From Alistipes sp. (GTDB taxonomy: Bacteria; Bacteroidota; Bacteroidia; Bacteroidales; Rikenellaceae), in contig JAFQRH010000002.1 of assembly GCA_017410165.1 (NCBI GenBank), forward strand, positions 1-57,765: a stretch of DNA of 57,765 bases, read 5' to 3'. Shown in pieces: positions 33,322 to 41,806 of this stretch. Position numbers and translations under genes: made by a program. Positions within the stretch are counted from its first letter, which is position 1, and the number at the start of each line of letters is the position of its first letter. A model generated the notes under the pieces. It did no database searches. It had not been told where the DNA came from and saw only the letters and a list, made by a program, of their open reading frames with translations.

Positions 33322-34806
33322 TTAGTAACTCTTGGCGAAGAGTACGCGGCAGTGCGACGGTTTGCCCGTGAAGATACACTTGCCCTCCTCCGGTTCGGCA
33401 TCAATCGGAATACAGCGAATGGTTGCCTTCGTTGCATCCTTGATTGCCTGCTCGGTCTCCGGCGTGCCGTCCCAGTGAGCCGAGATGAAGCCGCCCTTGT
33501 TGTTGAGCACCTCGACAAACTCGTCCCACGTATCGACCTTCGTAATCATCGAGTTGCGATAGTCCAACGCCTTGCGGAAGATATTCTGCTGAATCTCCTC
33601 CATCAACGCTGCCACGCGCTCGGCGATACCCTCCTGCGAGACGGTCTCCTTGGTGAGCGTGTCGCGGCGAGCAAGCTCGATGGTGCCGTTTTCGAGGTCG
33701 CGCTGACCGAGAGCCAGACGTACCGGAACACCCTTCAACTCATACTCGGCGAACTTGAAGCCGGCGCGTACGTTGTCGCGGTCGTCAATCTTCACGCGCA
33801 AGCCGAGTTGCTTCATCCGATCGGCAATCTCGCGCATACGCTTACGTGCTGCCTCCAACTGCTCCTCGCCCTTGTAAATCGGCACGAGAACAACCTGCAC
33901 CGGAGCCAACTTCGGCGGCAGAACCAGACCGTTGTTATCCGAGTGAGCCATAATGAGCGCACCCATCAGACGGGTCGAAACGCCCCACGACGTAGCCCAT
34001 ACGTACTCCAACTTACCCTCGCGGTTGGCATACTTCACGTCGAACGCCTTAGCAAAGTTCTGACCGAGGAAGTGCGACGTACCGCTCTGCAACGCCTTGC
34101 CATCCTGCATCAGTGCCTCGATGGTGAGCGTATCCTCCGCACCTGCGAAACGCTCGTTTGGCGACTTGTGACCTACGACTACCGGCAGACACATCCACTC
34201 TTCGGCGAACCTCTTATAGACGTTAATCATCTTTGTTGCCTCCTCGATTGCCTCCTCGCGGGTCTCGTGTGCGGTGTGGCCCTCCTGCCAGAGGAACTCT
34301 GCCGTGCGTAGGAACAGACGCGTACGCATCTCCCAGCGCACCACGTTTGCCCACTGATTGCAGAGAATCGGAAGGTCGCGGTAGGAGTTAATCCAACCCT
34401 TGTACGTGTTCCAGATGATGGTCTCCGATGTCGGACGAACGATAAGCTCCTCCTCCAAGCGGGCTGCCGGATCGACAACCACACCCTTACCATCGGGGTC
34501 GTTCTTCAAACGGTAGTGCGTCACAACGGCACACTCCTTTGCAAAGCCCTCGACGTGGCTCGCCTCGCGCGAGAAGAACGATTTCGGGATAAAGAGCGGG
34601 AAGTATGCGTTCTGGTGGCCGGTCTCTTTGAACATACCGTCCAACACTTCGTGCATCTTCTCCCATATTGCGTATCCGTACGGTTTGATGACCATACAGC
34701 CACGAACAGCCGAGTTCTCGGCCAAACCTGCCTTTACGACGAGGTCGTTGTACCACTGCGAATAATTCTCTTCCGACTTGGTGAGGTCTTTCAATTCTAC
34801 TGCCAT
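33322..34806 (-). CDS. proS: prolyl-tRNA synthetase (archaeal/eukaryote-like type without editing domain)
   Basis: 494 residues from the ATG at 34806 ([10 protein letters not shown]). Class II motifs: RPTSETIIW, the motif 2 region [24 protein letters not shown], motif 3 [12 protein letters not shown]. The roughly 500-residue length and absence of an inserted editing domain fit the short ProS type used by Bacteroidetes. It charges tRNA-Pro. A -7 element lies about 60 bases upstream. Confidence 0.95.
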   Translation of the reverse strand: MAVELKDLTKSEENYSQWYNDLVVKAGLAENSAVRGCMVIKPYGYAIWEKMHEVLDGMFKETGHQNAYFPLFIPKSFFSREASHVEGFAKECAVVTHYRLKNDPDGKGVVVDPAARLEEELIVRPTSETIIWNTYKGWINSYRDLPILCNQWANVVRWEMRTRLFLRTAEFLWQEGHTAHETREEAIEEATKMINVYKRFAEEWMCLPVVVGHKSPNERFAGAEDTLTIEALMQDGKALQSGTSHFLGQNFAKAFDVKYANREGKLEYVWATSWGVSTRLMGALIMAHSDNNGLVLPPKLAPVQVVLVPIYKGEEQLEAARKRMREIADRMKQLGLRVKIDDRDNVRAGFKFAEYELKGVPVRLALGQRDLENGTIELARRDTLTKETVSQEGIAERVAALMEEIQQNIFRKALDYRNSMITKVDTWDEFVEVLNNKGGFISAHWDGTPETEQAIKDATKATIRCIPIDAEPEEGKCIFTGKPSHCRVLFAKSY

Positions 34807-34866
34807 ATATCTATTGTTTTTTCGTTTTTTTCGCGTGTGCATACAAAAATACCCTTGCACAAAGTG

Positions 34867-34874
34867 CAAAGGTA
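34867..34874 (-). promoter_or_regulatory. -7 promoter element for proS
   Basis: TACCTTTG on the minus strand, 60 bases upstream of the ATG at 34806. No clear -33 element. Confidence 0.55.
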
Positions 34875-34957
34875 TAAATAATTGCCGAAAGATGCAGAAT
34901 ATGTTGCGAAAAAATTAGATAGCCCTGCGCTTATCACTACAAAATATCAGCCCGCTA

Positions 34958-34966
34958 CCCCCCCCC
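34958..34966. repeat. C9 homopolymer tract
   Basis: Nine C between the 3' end of the FadL-like gene and the proS promoter, in non-coding sequence. Confidence 0.85.
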
Positions 34967-34994
34967 TCTCCGGCGTGGGAGTGGGTGGGAGTGG

Positions 34995-36662
34995 CTAAAA
35001 CTTGAATGCGAGGGTCAGCAACACGAGGTGCTTGTCGATTGTGGTCGAGTAGGTCGCGCTCGCAATGTCGCCGGCCTCGGATGTGGCGTAAAATGTCTTG
35101 TAGTCGGTGAGACGGTTGTGGTTGTATTGGTATGTGGCATCGAGCGATACGTAACGCGAAAAGGCGATACCTACACCTGCACCGACGTAGTCCGTGCGAC
35201 GGATGACCGGCGACGAGAATATCGCATCGCGGTCGCGCAACGCACCTGCCCACATACCGTATCCGGCACGCAGTGCAACCTGCGGAATGATGCGCACCTC
35301 GGCTCCCACACGCAGGGTGTTCGAGCCACGGAACGACTCGCGGAAGAACTCCTTGTAGAGCCCCTTGCCGTAGATGCCGTTGTAGGGCGAGCCCTTGACG
35401 CGCATACCGTTGTACCAATCGCGCTCGTAATCAACCGAGATGACTGCACGCTCGCCAAAGGTGTATGAGATGCCGACGAGCAGTCGCGTAGGCGATATGT
35501 ACTTCCAGCCGTACTCGCCCTCGTCGATAAGCGTATCGGTCGCGTAGGATAATGGCGGATTGAGGTAGCCGTTGCCGTCCAATTGGTAGTCGGCCGAGTT
35601 GTTGAGTGCCTTGACGCGCGAGGTCATACCCGCCTTGTACTTGTAGTTCATTGCGTAGTAGGTCGGCGAATGCAGCGCAACACCGATGCGCAGGCCATCA
35701 ATCGGGCGGTAGATAGCACCGATTTTGAAGTTTACGCCCGTGCCTTTCAGACGTGCGCTCTGGTCGTAGTCGAAGTAGTCCATACGGTAGTCAATTGACG
35801 GGTCGCGGTCGTAGCGATAGCCCTCGCCGTAGTAGATGTCGCGCGAGATGCTAATCATCGGAATACCGAGCGTTGCACCGATGTAGAGTTTGCTGTTTAC
35901 GTTGATACCCAGCGAGATATCGTATTCGCCCGACGAGCCGACACTCTCGACCGTCGTGTAGGAATCGACCGCCGCATTGCGCCCAATCATATCGCGGTCC
36001 CACACGCCCGAAGCGTCGCCGATGGCACCGGTCAGGTAGCCGAGCGTTGCGCCCCAATCGACGGGATTGATGCGACCCCAATCGAAGGCGTCGCCCACGT
36101 AGTTGTTGTTCAACTCCTTGGATGTGAGTCCGCTGCTCTTCATCTGCAAGGCGAATACGTCGGCAATCGACGAGTCGCCCGCACGGCCGGTTGTGCCGAA
36201 CGAGTAGCGGTAGTTGAAGTCTGCCAAGCGCGTATATCCGAAGCCGAGATTTATGGCTGTCACACCCTTCGAACTCTCGCGCAATTTCAGCACAATGCCG
36301 ACGCTACCGAGCGAAAAACGGTTCTTCGCATTGCCCTCGAATGGCGATGCGTTGCTCTTCGAGCGGCTGAAATTCATCATCGGCGTTATCGAAAATTCGT
36401 TGGTGCGATACATACCCAGACCTGCGGGGTTGATGCTCATCGACGCAAGGTCGCCGCCGAGCGACGTGAAGGCACCCGCCATAGCCGCCGAGCGTGCCGT
36501 GCCCATCGAGAATTGGGTCTGCGCCGAGGAGAACATATCGAATGCCGAGACGGTGTTCGGGTCGATAATCAGACCGCCCGTATCGTAGTTCTGTGCCGTC
36601 GCAATGCCGAACGCTATTGTCGCTGCGACGAAGTATGCCGATATACGTTTCAATGTCTTCAT
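34995..36662 (-). CDS. outer membrane beta-barrel, OmpP1/FadL/TodX-like
   Basis: 555 residues from the ATG at 36662 (MKTLKRISAYF); signal peptide to about TAQ. The mature N-terminus has SMGTARSAAMAGAFTSLGGD and SINPAGLGMYR, the hallmark of FadL-like hydrophobe channels, followed by strand-rich sequence and a C-terminal LAFKF with terminal Phe. FadL proteins bring hydrophobic compounds across the outer membrane; ligand unknown. The aromatic lipoprotein gene upstream ends 76 bases before this start, so they may be co-transcribed. Confidence 0.85.
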   Translation of the reverse strand: MKTLKRISAYFVAATIAFGIATAQNYDTGGLIIDPNTVSAFDMFSSAQTQFSMGTARSAAMAGAFTSLGGDLASMSINPAGLGMYRTNEFSITPMMNFSRSKSNASPFEGNAKNRFSLGSVGIVLKLRESSKGVTAINLGFGYTRLADFNYRYSFGTTGRAGDSSIADVFALQMKSSGLTSKELNNNYVGDAFDWGRINPVDWGATLGYLTGAIGDASGVWDRDMIGRNAAVDSYTTVESVGSSGEYDISLGINVNSKLYIGATLGIPMISISRDIYYGEGYRYDRDPSIDYRMDYFDYDQSARLKGTGVNFKIGAIYRPIDGLRIGVALHSPTYYAMNYKYKAGMTSRVKALNNSADYQLDGNGYLNPPLSYATDTLIDEGEYGWKYISPTRLLVGISYTFGERAVISVDYERDWYNGMRVKGSPYNGIYGKGLYKEFFRESFRGSNTLRVGAEVRIIPQVALRAGYGMWAGALRDRDAIFSSPVIRRTDYVGAGVGIAFSRYVSLDATYQYNHNRLTDYKTFYATSEAGDIASATYSTTIDKHLVLLTLAFKF

Positions 36663-36738
36663 AGTCTTTTCTTGCTTTTTCTCTGTTCTTCGCACTCTTT
36701 ATTTGGGTTGCATATTTCGTGCCGTGTTGCCCCTCTGT

Positions 36739-37905
36739 TTAGCGGCGTATCTGACCGCCGCCGTGACTGCCGCCCGACGAGTTGCCGCCACCCGAGTAGC
36801 CACCACCGCCCGAGTAACTGCCACGATTCATATTTACGCCCGAATGGCTCATCGAGTTGCTCTCGCTGCGGTTGTTGAACGAGTTGCTGGTGCGTGTGCC
36901 GGCCGTGCCACGATACTGCGTGCCGGAACTGCTGCCGCGATATTGCGTGCCACGCGACGACGAGCCCGAAACCGTACCGCGATACTGACCGCTGCCCGTC
37001 ACCGTTCCGCCCACGCGACGAATCGTGCGACCGCCGCTTGTTCCACTCGTGCCGACACCCTGCTGTGGATAGCGCGAGCCACCCGTTTGGCTGCCGAGCG
37101 ACTGCCCGACGTGGCGACGAACAACCTTCGGACGCGAGTGCGACCCACCGTCACCTCCGTAGTGAGGCGGCACGCCGTGCGAAGGGTAGTGACCCGGATA
37201 GTGCGGATGATAGTGGTGGTGATGGTATGGATAGTAACCGAAACCTATCGACCAATATGGACCATAGCCCCAGCCGTAGTTGTAGCCCCACCAACTGCAC
37301 CTCCAATTCCAATCGTACCACGAGTAGCGCGGATAGCCGTACCACCACGACGAGTATGGCGCATCCCAACCGTAGTACCACGAGTAGGTCGGCAGGGCAA
37401 CCGATGCGCCCCACGTGCCGAACATCGAGGTTATGTACTTCGGCTCAACCCATATCTGGTCGCCCGAAACCATCACGTTGTAGAATGCCGGATCGTATGC
37501 CGAAGCGTAGTGATAGGCATCCGAGTAGCGGTAGGTGTAGTAACTCGACGGCATACGGTACGACGGCGACTCGAAACCGAACAGACGACGTGCGTAGGCA
37601 CTCTCGTACGAGTCGGCAAGCACCAAATCGTACGGATTGAGGTTGCTCCCGTCCGTATATACCGCGTAGTCGTGTGCCGCAGCCGCAGCGCGTGCCTCGG
37701 CAATCTTCGCCTCCAATACCGCCTGACGTGCCTCGGCTTCGGCGCGAGCCGCCTCGGCCTCTGCCTTCTGACGCTGTGCTATCTCTGTGCGGTTGTGTAT
37801 CGAGTAGAGGTCGCCACCTACGGATGCCGTCTGGAATGACGACCAGCAACCGGTGAGCATCATCGCTGCCCATACGTATAACAAAACTATCTTTTTCATA
37901 CTCAT
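36739..37905 (-). CDS. Tyr/Trp/His/Gly-rich lipoprotein of unknown function
   Basis: 388 residues. Lipoprotein signal ending MLTGC (C20). Residues about 42-80 form an Ala/Glu/Arg coiled coil (QRQKAEAEAARAEAEARQ). The middle (about 120-260) is extremely rich in Tyr and Trp, with YYPYHHHHYHPHYPGHYPSH near 225-245. The last 120 residues are low-complexity Gly/Ser/Arg/Thr with TQYRG repeats and end QIRR. The second Met (37899) is an alternative start. No family recognised; the aromatic and His-rich part could bind metal or carbohydrate, which is speculation. Confidence 0.75.
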   Translation of the reverse strand: MSMKKIVLLYVWAAMMLTGCWSSFQTASVGGDLYSIHNRTEIAQRQKAEAEAARAEAEARQAVLEAKIAEARAAAAAHDYAVYTDGSNLNPYDLVLADSYESAYARRLFGFESPSYRMPSSYYTYRYSDAYHYASAYDPAFYNVMVSGDQIWVEPKYITSMFGTWGASVALPTYSWYYGWDAPYSSWWYGYPRYSWYDWNWRCSWWGYNYGWGYGPYWSIGFGYYPYHHHHYHPHYPGHYPSHGVPPHYGGDGGSHSRPKVVRRHVGQSLGSQTGGSRYPQQGVGTSGTSGGRTIRRVGGTVTGSGQYRGTVSGSSSRGTQYRGSSSGTQYRGTAGTRTSNSFNNRSESNSMSHSGVNMNRGSYSGGGGYSGGGNSSGGSHGGGQIRR

Positions 37906-38080
37906 AACTTTTTATACCATTCGTTACTCAAACGAAAAATCGTGCCCGAATGTTATATCCTCCAATACAAAAGTAATAAAAATAGGTGTTTATAGAGCCG
38001 ACTTGGGGGTAAATATCCATTTTTTTTGGGCGAAAGCACTTTTTTTCGGGTCGAATCGCCGTTTTTTCAAAAATAGTTTC

Positions 38081-38088
38081 TATATTTG
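38081..38088 (+). promoter_or_regulatory. -7 promoter element for tRNA-Ser
   Basis: TATATTTG, 15 bases upstream of the first base of the mature tRNA. The -33 region is a T-run without a clear TTTG. Confidence 0.55.
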
Positions 38089-38103
38089 CAACCGATTTGA
38101 CAA

Positions 38104-38193
38104 GGAAAGATGCCGGAGTGGTCGATCGGGCCGCACTCGAAATGCGGTGTACGGGCAACTGTACCGGGGGTTCGAATCCCTCTCTTTCCGCCA
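38104..38193 (+). tRNA. tRNA-Ser (CGA)
   Basis: Acceptor GGAAAGA / TCTTTCC, anticodon loop CTCGAAA (anticodon CGA), a long variable arm with GTACGGGCAACTGTAC typical of class II tRNAs, T-loop GTTCGAATC, and an encoded CCA at 38191-38193. Read codon UCG. Confidence 0.96.
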
Positions 38194-38210
38194 CGAAGAA
38201 TTTAGCGAAA

Positions 38211-38243
38211 GCGACTGTCCGAAGGATGGTCGCTTTTATTTTG
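38211..38243 (+). terminator. tRNA-Ser terminator
   Basis: GCGACTGTCC, GAA loop, GGATGGTCGC, then TTTTATTTTG. Confidence 0.8.
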
Positions 38244-38304
38244 TTGCCTCCGCCTGAATCTATTCAAGGGCGAAGGGCTACAAAATAAAACCATCTTTTG
38301 CAAA

Positions 38305-38466
38305 AGATGTCACTTTCGCTAAATTCTTTGAGCATTAAGGAATTAAGGGAACGGCGACCGCAGGGAGCCAATCCCTTGATTTCCGCTCAACAAAAAGCGA
38401 TGATTTTTTCATCGCTTTTTTTGTTTTCGCTTGAAAGAGAGGTCTTCGTTCAGTCTGTGGCGGTGT
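38305..38466. repeat. tRNA-Ser-adjacent direct repeat, copy 1 (with hairpin insertion)
   Basis: About 85 bases beginning AGATGTCACTTTCGC and ending GCTCAA, then about 38 extra bases containing a terminator-like hairpin, then GAGAG...TTCGTTCAGT and GTGGCGGTGT. Copy 2 (38659-38776) lacks the hairpin insertion. The start GTCACTTTCGCTAAATTCTT is also present in inverted form just after the tRNA (38195-38214). Confidence 0.8.
38393..38423. terminator. hairpin with T-run inside repeat copy 1
   Basis: AAAAGCGATGA / TCATCGCTTTT stem with a short T loop (38393-38403 with 38409-38419) followed by more T. No obvious gene is served by it on the plus strand. Confidence 0.65.
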
Positions 38467-38658
38467 GGCAAACTAATCTTCGCGGAGCAGTATTGCTGCG
38501 CAATTTTCTGTATTTGTCTAACGATTGACGTTGAAAATAGATTTTCCGTCATCGTCAGCCAAATCCAACAATCTACGATTGTACTGCTCCTGCTCGGTCT
38601 GCTCAAACCTGCTGCGACCGGTCGAATCCGGTTGGGAAAAGTTGCTTTTTTAGGGGCA
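38467..38658. other. non-coding stretch between the two repeat copies
   Basis: Contains a perfect nine-base inverted pair GGAGCAGTA (38484-38492) and TACTGCTCC (38582-38590). Short open frames exist on both strands but show no recognisable protein and no start signals. It may be a decayed mobile element beside the tRNA. Confidence 0.45.
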
Positions 38659-38776
38659 AGATGTCACTTTCGCTAAATTCTTTGAGCATTAAGAAACCAA
38701 GGGAACGGCGACCGCAGGGAGCCAATCCCGTGATTTTCGCTCAAAAGAGAGGGATTCGTTCAGTCCGTGGCGGTGT
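38659..38776. repeat. tRNA-Ser-adjacent direct repeat, copy 2
   Basis: Same sequence as copy 1 with a few substitutions and without the 38-base hairpin insertion after GCTCAA. Confidence 0.8.
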
Positions 38777-38784
38777 AATAATAA

Positions 38785-38823
38785 AAAACCACACCTTGCG
38801 CATTTGGGGCGAGGTGTGGTTTT
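38785..38823 (-). terminator. terminator of the DUF1508 gene
   Basis: AAAACCACACCT / AGGTGTGGTTTT stem, 15-base loop; on the minus strand it is followed by TTTTTTATT. Confidence 0.85.
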
Positions 38824-38856
38824 GTAATCTGCGGAGATAATCCGCGCGAGGTGTGA

Positions 38857-39189
38857 TTAGTCAAGTTGCTCGACTACCTCTGCCTCTGGTGCATTCTTCT
38901 TAACCGACTCAATGCCATTCTCGCGAGCCGATTCGCTCGAATACATTTCGCTCGATCCGATTACTTGGCCGTTGGTCGCTTTGAGGTTGAAATAAGGGGC
39001 ACCGTTCTTTGCCTCTTTACGCTCGTAGCGTGCATCCTCTACTGAGTTCTTTTTAACCGACTCAATGCCGTTTTTGCAGGCAGCCAAAGTGGTGTAACCC
39101 TCACTTGCAAGGATGGTCTGACCATTACCGGCCTTCAAATTGAACTGGAATTCGCCATTGGCGCGTTTCGTGATAACAAACTTTCCCAT
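38857..39189 (-). CDS. DUF1508 (YegP-like) protein
   Basis: 110 residues made of two copies of the DUF1508 unit: GEFQFNLKAGNGQTILASEGY...NGIESVKKN (about 10-50) and PYFNLKATNGQVIGSSEMY...NGIESVKKN (about 64-100). YegP-type proteins are small cytoplasmic proteins of unknown function. Acidic tail EAEVVEQLD. Single gene with its own terminator. Confidence 0.93.
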   Translation of the reverse strand: MGKFVITKRANGEFQFNLKAGNGQTILASEGYTTLAACKNGIESVKKNSVEDARYERKEAKNGAPYFNLKATNGQVIGSSEMYSSESARENGIESVKKNAPEAEVVEQLD

Positions 39190-39285
39190 TTTTTTCTGTA
39201 AGTTTAGTAGTTGTTAAACAATATTGCTTTTTACGAGTATAAAGATACGTATTTTTTGCAAAGACAATAAATTTAACCCGATATT

Positions 39286-39996
39286 TTATTGTCGATGGCA
39301 CGTCGCCGATTTGTAGTACTCGTTTATATAAACCCTCGCAAATATGTACTGTGCAGCGAAATACGTGCTCATTATTATCACTCCTGCGTGCGGAATATGC
39401 TCCACAAAACGATTGATTGCGATGCACGAATCAGAGAAGATAAACAACAGTGCAGCAAGGGCGTTCCACCACTTATAAGGCGAGGTGTGAAGGATTGCCG
39501 AGCCCGCCATTGCGGCAATTATTACGATGTATATCGAACAGCATATCTGCTCAATGTCGTTGTTTATGCGACCAATAATAAACGCGCCGAGTACTATGAC
39601 CATAAGCAGTAACAGGGCCAATAAAATGGCGGCCCGTTTATCAAACGTAGTGCGTCGCAGAAAGTGAATGCAATAAACAATATGGGCGATGGCAAACATT
39701 GCAATTTGTAAGATAAACTCGCGATGTTCGCCCGCCAAATCGCCAAGTGCCGAGAATAGGAGTGCCACAGGCATCCATCGCACAGAGCCGGTTATGCACC
39801 ACGTAGCAATGCCGGCTGCAGCAACCGGCAGGCACTTTATCAGGTCATTGGCAATATGTGCCAAGATGCTCCACTCCGGATTTTTGACGACAGTCGCATT
39901 CCACATAAAATAGAGTGCAACGGCAAGCGCAAATCCCCAAGTGAAACGTCTCTTCGTCAGTCGCTCGTGAAAAAGTTGTCGTTTTGGTTGCTCCAT
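39286..39996 (-). CDS. YhhN/TMEM86-like integral membrane protein (lysoplasmalogenase family)
   Basis: 236 residues with about eight hydrophobic helices, including GDLAGEHREFILQIAMFAIAHI and FIFSDSCIAINRF, in which the conserved Asp positions of the YhhN family (ALGD and FSDS) are present. Known members hydrolyse the vinyl-ether bond of lysoplasmalogens. Last gene of a packed minus-strand block; ten bases separate it from the thioesterase. Confidence 0.85.
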   Translation of the reverse strand: MEQPKRQLFHERLTKRRFTWGFALAVALYFMWNATVVKNPEWSILAHIANDLIKCLPVAAAGIATWCITGSVRWMPVALLFSALGDLAGEHREFILQIAMFAIAHIVYCIHFLRRTTFDKRAAILLALLLLMVIVLGAFIIGRINNDIEQICCSIYIVIIAAMAGSAILHTSPYKWWNALAALLFIFSDSCIAINRFVEHIPHAGVIIMSTYFAAQYIFARVYINEYYKSATCHRQ

Positions 39997-40005
39997 TATT
40001 GACTC

Positions 40006-40416
40006 TTACTGTTGAAAATACTCACTCAAACGCTCAATCAGCTCTTGCGGTGCACGGCACGGACGCAGACGTTCCATATTGACGTAGCCGAGTACGGTAC
40101 GACCCGTGTTGAGCAGTGTTCCCTGCTCGTTGAATACCTCGTATTCAACATCGAGTTTTGCAACGGGCAACTCCTTGATAGTTGCGCGAATGGTAAGCAG
40201 ATCATCGTAATATGCAGGCGATTTGTACTTCGATTCGACCTCTACGACGGGCATCATAACACCCATCTTCTCCAAATCGGTGTATGGTATGCCTAATTCG
40301 CGAAACATCTCGTTGCGGGCAATCTCGTAGAGTGCTATATAGTTGGCGTGATAGACAACGCCCATCTTATCTGTATCGCGATAGATAACTCTATATTTTA
40401 CATCTGCTGTAATCAT
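40006..40416 (-). CDS. acyl-CoA thioesterase, YbgC/4-hydroxybenzoyl-CoA type
   Basis: 136 residues from the ATG at 40416, which overlaps the TGA of the FAD synthetase gene (ATGA). Hot-dog fold with catalytic Asp in YRDTDKMGVVYHANY (D16) and the helix LYEIARNEMFRELG. Hydrolyses acyl-CoA thioesters in the cytoplasm; substrate uncertain. Translation is probably coupled to the upstream gene. Confidence 0.92.
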   Translation of the reverse strand: MITADVKYRVIYRDTDKMGVVYHANYIALYEIARNEMFRELGIPYTDLEKMGVMMPVVEVESKYKSPAYYDDLLTIRATIKELPVAKLDVEYEVFNEQGTLLNTGRTVLGYVNMERLRPCRAPQELIERLSEYFQQ

Positions 40417-41144
40417 AATTCGATAACTGTTTTTGCGTCGCACGCGCAGGTGGCAATTTCACCACTTGGCAATATCTCTATCTGCCCCACTTCGCCATTT
40501 ACCTTTGCGGCGTATTTGCCGACAGGAGGTAACAACTTGTATTGATTGGTTATAATTCGGCCCGAATGGTCCGCTATACCTATTATAATATAAGGATGAC
40601 CGGAGAGAAGTCGCGCTTGCGCCATATCCCCTTCGGCTATGACACGCCGAATGACGGTCGAACTGACTTTGTTGTCGGCAACGAGGTGTTGTCCGATTTC
40701 GGTGACACGCAGACCGCCCCCGCGTGTTGTCAGGTAGTTGTAATCGCCACTCTTGTCGTGACCAAAGCGGTGGTTATAGCCGACAACCATCTCTTCGATT
40801 CCGAGTTGTGCAATGAGATAATCGCTGACGAACTCCTCGTGAGAGAGTTGGCTGAATGCCCTATCAAACGGAATGACAACCATATAATCTACGCCACACG
40901 CTTCGAGCAACATCGCCTTCTCTTCGACCGTATTGAGCAATCGGAAGCCCTCTGTTTGTTGCAGCGTTATGCGCGGATGCGGCTCAAAGGTAACCACTAC
41001 GCTCTCGCCGCCTATGGCCGTTGCACGATTTACGACCTCGTCAATGAGCACCCGATGACCACAATGCACTCCGTCGTACGAACCGACGGTGGCTACCGGG
41101 TGGCGCATTGTCGGAATGTTGTCAAAACCGTAGATAATCTTCAT
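40413..41144 (-). CDS. FAD synthetase (RibF-like) lacking a recognisable riboflavin kinase module
   Basis: 243 residues against about 305-315 for normal bifunctional RibF. The nucleotidyltransferase half is intact: GSYDGVHCGHR (HxGH), TFEPHPR, VVGYNHRFGHDKSGDY, and VSSTVIRRVIAEGDM. The part after about residue 180 (GHPYIIIGIADHSGR...) is short and has no GFPTAN motif, which binds Mg-ATP and flavin in the kinase domain, and no C-terminal catalytic Glu region. So FMN to FAD adenylylation is supported, riboflavin phosphorylation is not. It is not an obvious frameshift: the frame ends by overlap with the next start. Confidence 0.85.
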   Translation of the reverse strand: MKIIYGFDNIPTMRHPVATVGSYDGVHCGHRVLIDEVVNRATAIGGESVVVTFEPHPRITLQQTEGFRLLNTVEEKAMLLEACGVDYMVVIPFDRAFSQLSHEEFVSDYLIAQLGIEEMVVGYNHRFGHDKSGDYNYLTTRGGGLRVTEIGQHLVADNKVSSTVIRRVIAEGDMAQARLLSGHPYIIIGIADHSGRIITNQYKLLPPVGKYAAKVNGEVGQIEILPSGEIATCACDAKTVIEL

Positions 41145-41153
41145 CGTGCGTTG

Positions 41154-41804
41154 TTAGTTGTTGTTATTCTCCTCGTTGGCCTTTACGAAATAGGCCACCT
41201 TCTCCAAGATGGTCGTAATGTCGTAGTTCTCGACAACGATACCTTGTGGGAAGTTGAGCGGAGCCGATGTGAAGTTCAACACACCCTTAATGCCGGCATT
41301 AACAATCGGCACGACCAATTGGCTTGCGGCTTTTGTTGGCAGGGAGACGACAACGATGCTTATGTCATTGTTCGACACAACATCCTCGAATTCGGACATA
41401 TGGTAGCACGGGATATCGTCTATCGTATGGCCGACCTTCTGCGGGTCGATATCGAATGCCGCCGTGATGCGGAGTTTCAACTGCTTGCTGTTGAAGTATT
41501 TAGTAATCGCCTGACCGAGGTGACCCATACCGATTATGGCGATATTCATATCGTTTTTGCTGTAAAGTATATTGTTGATAAAGTCAATCAACACCTTTAC
41601 GTCGTACCCCTTTTTTGTGTCGCTCGAGAAGCCGATGAGCATCAAATCACGACGTACCTGCACCGCCGTAATGCCGTGAATGCCGGCCAAGACGTGCGAA
41701 AATACGTGGGTGATACCCTGCCGATGGCACGAGAGTAGCGTGCGACGATATTCGCTCAATCGCTCGATGGTCTTTTCGGGTATGTTGGTTGGAAAATCAG
41801 ACAT
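41154..41804 (-). CDS. rex: redox-sensing transcriptional repressor Rex
   Basis: 216 residues. N-terminal winged helix (about 1-80; SHVLAGIHGITAVQVRRDL) and Rossmann domain with G92-M-G94-H-L-G97. Rex binds DNA when NADH/NAD+ is low and releases it when NADH rises, controlling fermentation and respiration genes. It starts two bases after the stop of the LysM gene and ends nine bases before the FAD synthetase start, so it is part of the same transcript. Confidence 0.95.
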   Translation of the reverse strand: MSDFPTNIPEKTIERLSEYRRTLLSCHRQGITHVFSHVLAGIHGITAVQVRRDLMLIGFSSDTKKGYDVKVLIDFINNILYSKNDMNIAIIGMGHLGQAITKYFNSKQLKLRITAAFDIDPQKVGHTIDDIPCYHMSEFEDVVSNNDISIVVVSLPTKAASQLVVPIVNAGIKGVLNFTSAPLNFPQGIVVENYDITTILEKVAYFVKANEENNNN

Positions 41805-41806
41805 CG

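Noticed and set aside
38298..38676. Short frames in the tRNA-Ser-adjacent region, considered as transposase fragments
   Set aside because: No DDE, HTH or other transposase motif and frames are broken; kept only as repeat-rich DNA.
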